DNA from: Beroe forskalii
Taxonomy: Eukaryota > Ctenophora > Nuda > Beroida > Beroidae
Direction of reading: 5' to 3'
Length of the DNA stretch: 64,000 nt
Assembly (NCBI GenBank): GCA_011033025.1
Contig: WFMF01000008.1
Location: forward strand, 1,307,001-1,371,000
Below, in pieces: positions 33,780 to 43,700 of this stretch. The number at the start of each line of letters is the position of its first letter. The stretch's first letter is position 1. The notes beneath the pieces were generated by a model, which worked only from the letters and a program-made list of their open reading frames with translations, made no database searches and was not told the origin of the DNA. The position numbers were made by a program, and so were the translations under genes.

Positions 33780-34198
33780 CCACGCGCTAAATATCCGAGA
33801 TTGCGAAGGGTGATTCCTTTTCATAACTTTGATTTCGATAAAGTCCTCCGAGGGGAAGACAAGCCAAAAGGTGTGATTCTGATCTCCGAATAGATTCAGA
33901 TACATGAACGGATTCTTACTTTAAAATTTGATTGTATTAGTAGTGTTGTTAAGTTTAAAACTGCGGATAGAGTGTTCAGTGAATCTAAGTGTGGTGTTAC
34001 GATATTTCCCTGTGTTTGAAATACGAGATATCATCATTGTCAGTAGCATTGAATTTTCACTCATCATAGGACATGGATTACAGTATACTTTATAAAATAA
34101 TGTCAATTTGGAGGTCACTTGATAAATAGATTGAAAGCACGGCTAATTATTCCATGTAAGGAGATAATGAGGCTTGCTGTGCTCCGAGCTTCATCTTG
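33780..34198 (+). repeat. Satellite-associated module, copy 6 (left part)
   Basis: The open frame is closed by a TAG after ATCTCCGAA and by small deletions. It is interrupted at 34,198 by a second foldback element and resumes at 38,679. Confidence 0.9.
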
Positions 34199-37100
34199 GG
34201 CAAAATAATAGCAAAGGAACACAGCGAAAATTAGTATCCATTAGTTACCATTAGTATCCGTGGTAACTGAGTGGATACTGGGTATTTTATGGTGGATACT
34301 AAATGTCAGATTTAGTATCACGGATGCTAATGGATACGGTAGTCTATTTTTTAATAAATAGTATCCACCGTGGATACTAAATTAGTATCCACTAGTTACC
34401 ATTAGTTACCATCAGTTACCATTTAGTATCCGCAGTTTCCACGGGATACTAAAAATTGCTAGATTGAATTACCATTTAGTATCCATTAGTATCCACTGAC
34501 GAAATTAGTATCCATCAGTTACCACAAAACGGCAAAAAAAAATAATTTTAAGAGTCATAATTCCCGAACCGCCGGATATTTTTTTACAGTGCTAGTGGTA
34601 TTCACACTCTTTCTGTGGATACTAATTCGATTAAAAACACAGTTAAATTTTAGTATCCACCAAAAGTGATATATACCTTAAAATGACTTTAGCTGTGGGG
34701 CAAAAAAAACTTGGGTTACCAAAATCACAAACCCCAAAAAAAATAATTATTGTCCATGATACATTTATTTCTTTTATTATGCCTCAAAAAGCAAATTTTG
34801 AACATTTTAAATATCCACAAGTTGCCATTGTATCCACTAAGTTTCCATTGGTATCCACCAAGTTACCATTAGTATCCACCCAGTTACCATTAGTATCCAC
34901 CCAGTCCCATTTATCCCAGGTTTCCATTTGTATCCCCCCAGTTACCAATTTTAAACCACCAATTACCATTAGTATCCCCAAGTTCCATTGGGATTCCCCC
35001 CAAAACCCTAAATCCCCCCAGTTAAAATAAGTATCCACCCCTTTTCCCAAGTATCCCCATTAATTTGATCCACCCCGTTAAAACCCTTAGAAAAATTTTT
35101 AAAACCACCCTTTTAAAAATTTTATTTTTGCTTCCATTTGTATCCCCCATTGCCAAGGGATCCCAAAAAACCTTTGTTCCCATTACCTTTTAAACCGCCC
35201 AGACCAAGTTATTTAAATTTTATCCCCCAGTTCCATTGGGAAACCCTCAATACCATTAGTATCCACCCAGTTACCCCCTTAGTACCCCCAGTTTTTTTTT
35301 TAGTATCCCCCAGTTACCATTAGTATCACCCGGGTTTTTTAAAGGGTAACCCGTTACCATTAGTATCCGCCCAGTTAATTGGGATTTACCAGTTACCCTT
35401 GGGATCCCCCAGTTCCCCGATGTCAGTGAAATGACATGAGAATTTTCGTTGGGGTAGCATATCCCGTAACCTCAGTTCTATCCAGCCCAAAATTTTAATT
35501 TAGTGCTGATTATATCCAGTCCCATTTTATCCCCGTGCCGGTTTAAAATTTAAAATTATTTATAGTTTTTGCGGGCTTTTTCAGGGATTATTCATGTTGG
35601 GAAAATTTTGAGTAAAAATACGGCTTTTTGGTGTCCCCTTTTTTAATAAATAATTGGGTGATCCAAACACTTTTGGAAGGCCGATTTAAACAAAAAGGAT
35701 CAGGATTTGTTAGGTTTAGGGTCAGGATTATGGTTAGGGCCATTTTAGGTTTAGGATACAAAAAAATTAACCTTTAGGTCTGTGACGTCACTCAGTCAGA
35801 GTTATATGGGACACATACCAAATATACATGCATTTTAAATTATAGACGGACGTCGTCAGACCTGTGCGTCATCAGACCCGGGTATGTGTCCCATATAACT
35901 CTGGCTGAGTGACGTCACAGCCTAAAGGTCAATGTTTGTGGTCCTAAACCTAAATATAACCCCAACCAAAACCCCTAACCTTAACTGACCCTAAACCCTA
36001 ACCATTCTGACCTAATCCTGATCCTAACCCTAACTCTTTAAAGCGCCAGATGCTTAACTATATTTTTCTGACTGACGTCACTATGTATTTTAAACTGAGT
36101 TTTTGCAACTAAAAAAATACATTTATCATGACTTATATCAAACATCCCAATCCGCAAATTCATATGATCATTATCATAGATAAGAAAGCCAGAGCAGGTA
36201 TTAGCTGCAATAAAATTTAATAATAATTTCAAGTTGAAGGGAATAACCCGGAAAACCGCCCTGTTTATGATATATTGCGATTAACAAGGAATGGGGGGTT
36301 TTTATCGGAAATCACACGGGGGTCAGCCGGGAAATTTCGTTTTCCCCCAAACCATGAAATTTTTTAATTTTATTACCCGACAAAACAATTACCACCGGGC
36401 CCGACGACCCCCGTCCGAATTCAAGTTTTTTTAGATTTTCGAGTGCTCCCCCTTTTAAAATCAGCAAAATTTTTTTTAAGATATTCTGCCCCATTAAACC
36501 CCCCAAGTTCAGTAGTCCTATAAAGGGTGAATTTTCGAAATTATCCCCTGGAAAATTTGGGGCCACGGAGGGTAATAATAATGGTTAAACCACTGGATTA
36601 GGGAAAAAACGGCACTGGGAATAATCGGACCGGAAGAACAAAGGTCACGTGATATGCCACGAATATGTCACGTGATGTCATTATTTTTGTTAACATGGGG
36701 AAAGCGTACAATTAATGGTAAATCGAGGAATTTTGGTAAATTAAAATGGGGGGAAAAATTAATTGGCAAATGATAATTAATGGGAACTGGGTGATACTTA
36801 ATAAACAAAGGGGGTTTAAAAGGGAACTGGGGGGAAAACTTTTGTAACTGGGTGGATACTTTTTAATAAAAATCAAAAAGGGGGTAATTTAATGGTAACT
36901 GGGTGGGGGGAAATAATGGTAACTGGAAAACTTAATGGTGGAAAAAATGGTAACTAAAAAAAATTTAAAAGGTGGTTTTAAAAGGAATTTGGGGGGAATT
37001 TAAAGGGTAATAAGGGTGAATTGGGGAACTGGGTAAAATTTTTTGGGAACTGGGGATACTAATGGTAACTGGGTGGGAATAAAGGGAATTCGTGGGTACT

Positions 37101-38678
37101 AATTTAAATGGGGGGATAATTTTTTGGGAACTAAGGGGTACTAAGGAATGGGGGGATACTAATGGTAACTGGGTATACCAATGGGAACTTTTTTGGATAC
37201 TAATGGTAAATTGGGGGGATCAAAGAAACTGGATAATAATGGTAACTGGGTGGGAATTTAAAGGTAACTGGGGGGGATAAAATTTTAAAAAGGGGGGAAC
37301 TAAAGGAATTTAAAATATAAGGTAATTTAAAGGTAACTTGGGGGGTACTAATGGAATTTTAAGGGGGGTACTAATGGTAACTGGGTGGATACTTTAATTT
37401 AACTGGTGGAATAATGGAACTGGTGGGTATTTAAAAACTGGGGGAATTTTAAAGGTAACTCGTAATTAATGGTAATAAAAAGAACTAATAAAATTTTTAA
37501 CCCATTAATGTGATTTTTGGGGAGAAACAAGGGTTCCTGGGGGGGGCAATTTTAAAAATTACTTTTTTGATTTAATTTTTGGGAAAATTTTTTGGGGGGG
37601 ACATTTTGGGAACCCCCAAAAATTTAATTTTTTCAAATTAATTTGGGGCCCAAAAATTTTCAACCCCATTTTCCCAAAATTTGTTTAAAAAGGGGAAACA
37701 GTGGTTTAATGGTGGCAAAATTAAAATTTAAAAATTTTTCCCTTTGGAATATGGGGGTTTAAAATTCTTTGGGAATAATTTTATTTTGGGGAAAATTTTT
37801 TATTTAGTATTAAAATTTGTTCCTTTCTAAAAATTACATTTAGTTAATAACCCCCGTTTAACCATTAGTTTAAAAAATTTGGGCCCGAAGTTTCCAATTT
37901 GGAAAATTGATTTTTAACCCAAAAATTTTGGTTTCCAAAATTTGATAATATCCAGAAAAATTTACAAATTTGGAACTATTAATTTTAGTATCCCGGGAAA
38001 AATAAAAGGAAAATTTTTAACAATAAATTAATACTAAAATCCTTATGGTAGAAAAATTTAAAAAAAGTTATCTAATTTTGTATCCAGGTAAAAATTTTAG
38101 CATTCCAAATTTTATTTGCAAAATGAATTTTTGTTTTTTAATAGTTTTTAACCAAATTAAATTTAAAACCCCGGGAAAATTGGGTGGTAATGGATACTTT
38201 TTTCCTTGTTAACTTTCTTGTAAAACTTGGGTTTTATATTTTGACACCACTTTTTTTTCCTTTGACACCACTTTCCTTGACACCACTTTTTCCTTGAAAA
38301 ACCATTTTTTCCTTGAAACCACCTTTTCCACGAAAATTGATTTTTACAAAGTGGTGGTAACTGATGGATACTTATTCGTCAGTGGATACTAATGGATACT
38401 AAATGGTAACTAACGGCAATTTTTAGTATCCGTGGAAACTGGGTGGATACTAAAATGGTAACTGATGGTAACTAATGGTAACTAGTGGATACTAATTTAG
38501 TATCCACGGTGGATACTATTTATTAAAAAATAGACTACTGTATCCATAGTATCCGTGGATACTAAATCTGACATTTAGTATCCACCATAGTATCACCAGT
38601 ATCCACCCAGTTACCACGGATACTAATGGTAACTAATGGATACTAATTTTCGCTGTGTTCCTTTGCTATTATTTTGCC
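34199..38678. mobile_element. Foldback transposon 2, about 4.5 kb, 8-bp target duplication
   Basis: Ends are GGCAAAATAATAGCAAAGGA and its complement. Target duplication TCATCTTG lies at 34,191-34,198 and 38,679-38,686. Arms consist of a 21-bp unit AGTTACCATTAGTATCCACC plus C and its complement. The interior has an inverted pair of the TGAGTGACGTCA repeat with CCTAACCCTAA-like runs (35,690-36,085). From about 34,980 to 38,230 the sequence has homopolymer-rich corruption, and a few satellite monomers appear at 38,241-38,330. No transposase is seen. Confidence 0.85.
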
Positions 38679-38789
38679 TCATCTTGCATTGTTCGCAGAG
38701 TGTGAAGCAAATCATCAATCACATGACTATCAGTGTTTACTGTTTTTAGAGCGGTTAGCCTTGACGGCAGAAAGGCTTGACACCAGTCT
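38679..38789 (+). repeat. Satellite-associated module, copy 6 (right part)
   Basis: Starts with the duplicated TCATCTTG, continues CATTGTTCGCAGAGTGTGAA and ends at GACGGCAGAAAGGCTTGACA where the satellite starts. Confidence 0.9.
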
Positions 38790-39732
38790 ATCTTGACACC
38801 ACTTTTCCTTGACACCACTTTTCCTTGACACCACTTTTCCTTGACACCACTTTTCCTTGACACCACTTTTCCTTGACACCACTTTTCCTTGACACCACTT
38901 TTTCCTTGACACCACTTTTCCTTGACACCACTTTTCCTTGACACCACTTTTTCCTTGACACCACTTTCCCTTGACACCACTTTCCCTTGACACCACTTTT
39001 CCTTGACACCACTTTTCCTTGACACCACTTTTCCTTGACACCACTTTTCCTTGACACCACTTTTCCTTGACACCACTTTCCTTGACACCACTTTTCCTTG
39101 ACACCACTTTTCCTTGACACCACTTTTCCTTGACACCACTTTTCCTTGACACCACTTTTCCTTGACACCACTTTTCCTTGACACCACTTTTCCTTGACAC
39201 CACTTTTTCCTTGACACCACTTTTCCTTGACACCACTTTCCCTTGACACCACTTTTCCTTGACACCACTTTTCCTTGACACCACTTTTCCTTGACACCAC
39301 TTTTCCTTGACACCACTTTTCCTTGACACCACTTTTCCTTGACACCACTTTTCCTTGACACCACTTTTCCTTGACACCACTTTTCCTTGACACCACTTTT
39401 CCTTGACACCACTTTTCCTTGACACCACTTTTCCTTGACACCACTTTTCCTTGACACCACTTTTCCTTGACACCACTTTTCCTTGACACCACTTTTCCTT
39501 GACACCACTTTTCCTTGACACCACTTTTCCTTGACACCACTTTTTCCTTGACACCACTTTCCCTTGACACCACTTTTTCCTTGACACCACTTTCCCTTGA
39601 AACCACTCTTTCCTTGACACCACTCTTTCCTTGACACCACACTTTCCTTGACACCACTCTTTCCTTGACACCACTTTTTCCTTGACACTCGTGCTTGAGA
39701 CCCCTCTCGGGCCTGACACAACACAACATTTT
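38790..39732 (-). repeat. 16-bp satellite, array G (most uniform left-half block)
   Basis: Almost pure TTGACACCACTTTTCC monomers. It ends with CTTTCC variants and one boundary unit GACACTCGTGCTTGAGACCC before module copy 7. Confidence 0.98.
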
Positions 39733-40235
39733 CACGCGCTAAATATCCGAGATTGCGAAGGGTGATACCTTTTCATGACTTTGATTTCGATAAAGTCCTC
39801 CGAGGGGAAGACAAGCCAAAAGGTGTGATTCTGATCTCCGAAGAGAATCAGATACACATGGAACGGGTTCTTACCTCAAATTTGATTGTAATAAGTAGTG
39901 TTGTTAAGTTTAAAACTGAGGACAGTGAGTGTTCAGTGAATATAAGTGTGGTGTTACGATATTTCCTTGTGTTTGAAATACGAGATATCATCATTGTCAG
40001 CAGCATTGAATTTCACTCATCATAGGACAAGTGATTACAGTATACTGCGTAGCAATAATGTCCATTAGGAGGTCACGTGATAATTAGATTGAAAGCACGG
40101 CTAATTATTCCATGTAAGGAGATAATGAGGCTTGCTGTGCTGTGACTTCATCTTGCATTGTTCGCAGAGTGTAAACAAATCATCAATCACATGACTATCA
40201 GTGTTTTCAGAGCAGTTAGCCTTGACGGCAGAAAG
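39733..40235 (+). repeat. Satellite-associated module, copy 7
   Basis: Full-length. The open frame runs to 40,025 and differs from copies 1 and 3 at a handful of codons. The leading codon at 39,753 is TTG. Confidence 0.92.
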
Positions 40236-40770
40236 GCTTGCCAGTCTCTCTTGACACCACTTTCTTGACACCACTTCTCTTGACACCACTTTTCCTTGAC
40301 ACCACTTTTCCTTGACACCACTTTGAAGCCTTGACACCACTCTCCCTTGACACCACCATTGCCTACTCGTCCTTGACACCACTTTTCCTTGACACCACTG
40401 GCCCGCCACACCACTTCCCTTGACACCGCCCCTTGACACCACTTTTCCTTGACACCCTTTTCCTTGACACCACTTTCCTTGACACCACTTTTCCTTGACA
40501 CCACTTTTCATGACACCACTTTTCCTTGACACCACTTTCCTTGACACCACCCTTGACACACTTTTCCTTGACACACTTTCCCATGAACCACTTTTCAGCC
40601 AGACACCGCTTTTTCTTGACACCACTTTCCCTTTTCCACTTTCCCTTGACCTGACTTTCCTTGACACCACTTTCCCTTGACACCACACCATGACACCACT
40701 TTCCCGACACCACTTTTCGACACCCACTTTCGCCGACACCATTTTTCCTTGACACCACTTTCCTTGACAC
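40236..40770 (-). repeat. 16-bp satellite, array H, ends at the orientation switch
   Basis: Irregular monomers with truncated units. The last unit, TCCTTGACAC, is followed directly by reverse-oriented units. Confidence 0.85.
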
Positions 40771-43700
40771 AAAAAAGTGGTGCCAAGGAAAAGTGGTGTC
40801 AAGGGAAAGTGCTGGTGGTGAAAAGTGGTGTCAAGGGAAAAGTGGTGTCAAGGGAAAGTGATGTGGAAAGGAAAAGTGGTGTCAAGGAAAAGTGGTGGAA
40901 AGAAAAAGATAATGGTGTCAAGGAAAAGAGGTGTCAAGGAAAAGTGGTGTCCAAGGAAAAGTGGTGTCAAGGGAAAAGTGGTGTCAAGGGAAAGTGGTGT
41001 CAAGGAAAAAAGTGTCAAGGGAAAAGTGGTGTCAAAGGAAAAGTGGTGCCCAGGAAAATTATGTCAAAGAAAGTGCTGTCAAGGAAAAGTGGTGTCAAGG
41101 GAAAGTGGTGTCAAGGAAAAGTGGTGTCAAAGAAAAGTGGTGTCAAGGAAAAGTGATGTCAAGGAAAAGTGGTGTCAAGGAAAAGTGATGTCAAGGAAAA
41201 GTGGTGTCAAGGAAAAGTGGTGCCAGAGAAGAGTGGTGTCAAGGAAAAAGTGGTGTCAAGGATAAGTGGTGTCAAGGAAAAGTGGTGTCAAGGATGTGGT
41301 GTCAAGGGAAATGGTGTGAAAGTGGTGTCAAGGAAGTGGTGTCAAGGAAAAGTGGTGTCAAGGAAAAGTGGTGTCAAGGAAAAGTGGTGTCAAGGGAAAA
41401 GTGGCGTCAAGGAAAAGTGGTGTCAAGGAAAAGTGGTGTCAAGGAAAAGTGGTGTCAAGGAAAAGTGGTGCCAAGGAAAAGTGGTGTCAAGGGAAAGTGG
41501 TGTCAAGGAAAAAGTGGTGTCAAGGAAAAAGTGGTGTCAAGGAAAAAGTGGTGTCAAGGAAAGAGTGGTGTCAAGGAAAAGTGGTGTCAAGGATAAGTGG
41601 TGCCAGAAAAGAGTGGTTTCAAGGAAAAGTGATGTCAAGGAAAAGTGATGTCAAGGGAAATTGATGTCAATTAAAAGTGGTGTGAAGGAAAAGTGGTGTC
41701 AAGGCAAAGTGGTGTCAAGGATAATTGGTGTCAAGGGTAAGTGGTGTCAAGGAAAAGTGGTGTCAAGGAAAAGTGGTGTCAAAGAAAAGTGCTGTCAAGG
41801 AAAAGTGGTGACAAGAAAAAAGGATGTCAAGCAAAAGTGGTGTCAAGGGAAAGTGGTGTCAAGGAAAGTGGTGTCAAGGAAAAGTGGTGTCAAGGAAAAG
41901 TGGTGTCAAGGAAAAGTGGTGTCAAGGAAAAGTGGTGTCAAGGAAAAGTGGTGTCAAAGAAAAGTGGTGTCAAGGAAAAGTGGTGTCAGGAAAAGTGGTG
42001 TCAAGGAAAAGTGGTGTCAAGGAAAAGTGGTGTCAAGGAAAAGTGGTGTCAAGGAAAAGTGGTGTCAAGGAAAAGTGGTGTCAAGGGGGAAGTTGTGTCA
42101 AGGAAAAGTGGTGTCAAGGAAAAGTGGTGTCAAGGAAAAGTGGTGCTGTCAAGGTAAAGTGGTGTCAAGGAAAGTGGTGTCCAAGAAAAGTGGTGTCAAG
42201 GAAAAAGTGGTGTTGAGCAAAAGTGGTGCCAAGGAAAACTGCTGTCAAGGAAAAGTGGTGTCAAGCAAAAGCGATGTCAAGGAAAAGTGGTGTCAAGGAA
42301 AAGTGGTGTCAAGGAAAAGTGGTGTCAAGGAAAAGTGGTGTCAAAGAAAAGTGGTGTCAAGGAAAAGTGGTGCCAAAAAGGATGTCAAGGAAAAGTGATG
42401 CCAAGGAAAAGTGGTGTCAAGGAAAAGCGGTGTCAAGGAAAAGTGGTGTCAAGGAAAAGTGGTGTCAAGGAAAAGTGGTGTCAAGGAAAAGTGGTGTCAA
42501 GGAAAAGTGATGTCAAGGAAAAGTGGTGTGAGAAAAGTGTCAAGGAAAAGTGGTGTCGAGGAAAAGTGGTGTCAAGGGAAAGTGTCAAGGAAAAGTGGTG
42601 TCAAGGAAAAGTGGTGTCAAGGAAAAGTGGTGTCAAGGAAAAGTGGTGTCAAGGAAAAGTGGTGTCAAGGAAAAGTGGTGTCAAGGAAAAGTGGTGTCAA
42701 GGGAAAGTGGTGTCAAGGAAAAGTGGTGTCAAGGGAAAGTGGTGTCAAGGGAAAGTGGTGTCCAAGAAAAGTTGTGTCCAGGAAAAGTGGTGTTTAAGAA
42801 AAGTGATGTCAAGGAAAAGTGGTGTCAAGGAAAAGTGGTGTCAAGGAAAGTGGTGTCAAGGAAAAGTGGTGTCAAGGAAAGTGGTGTCAAGGGAAAGTGG
42901 TGTCAAGGAAAAGTGGTGTCAAGGAAAAGTGGTGTCAAGGAAAAGTGGTGTCAAGGAAAAAGTGGTGTCAAGGAAAAGTGGTGTCAAGGGAAAAGTGGTG
43001 TCAAGGAAAAGTGGTGTCAAGGAAAAGTGGTGTCAAGGAAAAGTGGTGTCAAGGAAAAGTGGTGTCAAAGAAAAGTGGTGTCAGATGAAAGTGGTGTCAA
43101 GAAAAAGTGGTGTCGTGAAAAAGTGGTGTCAAAAAGTGGTGTCAAGAAAAAGTGGTGTCAAGGAAAAGTGGTGTCATGAAAAGTGGTGTCAAGGAGAAAA
43201 GTGGTGTCAAGGAAAACTGGTATCAAGGAAAAGTGGTGTCAAGTGGTGTCAAGGAAAAGTGGTGTCAAGGAAAAGTGGTGTCAAGGAAAAGTGGTGTCAA
43301 GGAAAGTGGTGTCAAGGAAAAGTGGTGTCAAGGAAAAGTGGTGTCAAGGAAAAGTGGTGTCAAGGAAAAGTGGTGTCAAGGAAAAGTGGTGTCAAGGAAA
43401 AGTGGTGTCAAGGAAAAGTGGTGTCAAGGAAAAGTGGTGTCAAGGAAAGTGGTGTCAAGGAAAAGTGGTGTCAAGGAAAAGTGGTGTCAAGGGAAAGTGG
43501 TGTCAAGGAAAAGTGGTGTCAAGGGAAAGTGGTGTCAAGGAAAAGTGGTGTCAAGGGAAAGTGGTGTCAAGGAAAAGTGGTGTCAAGGAAAAGTGGTGTC
43601 AAGGAAAAGTGGTGTCAAGGAAAAGTGGTGTCAAGGAAAAGTGGTGTCAAGGAAAAGTGGTGTCAAGGAAAAGTGGTGTCAAGGAAAAGTGGTGTCAAGG

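Noticed and set aside
35930-36030. Interstitial telomere tract
   Set aside because: CCTAA-like words are irregular and belong to a dispersed repeat that also occurs inside foldback 1.
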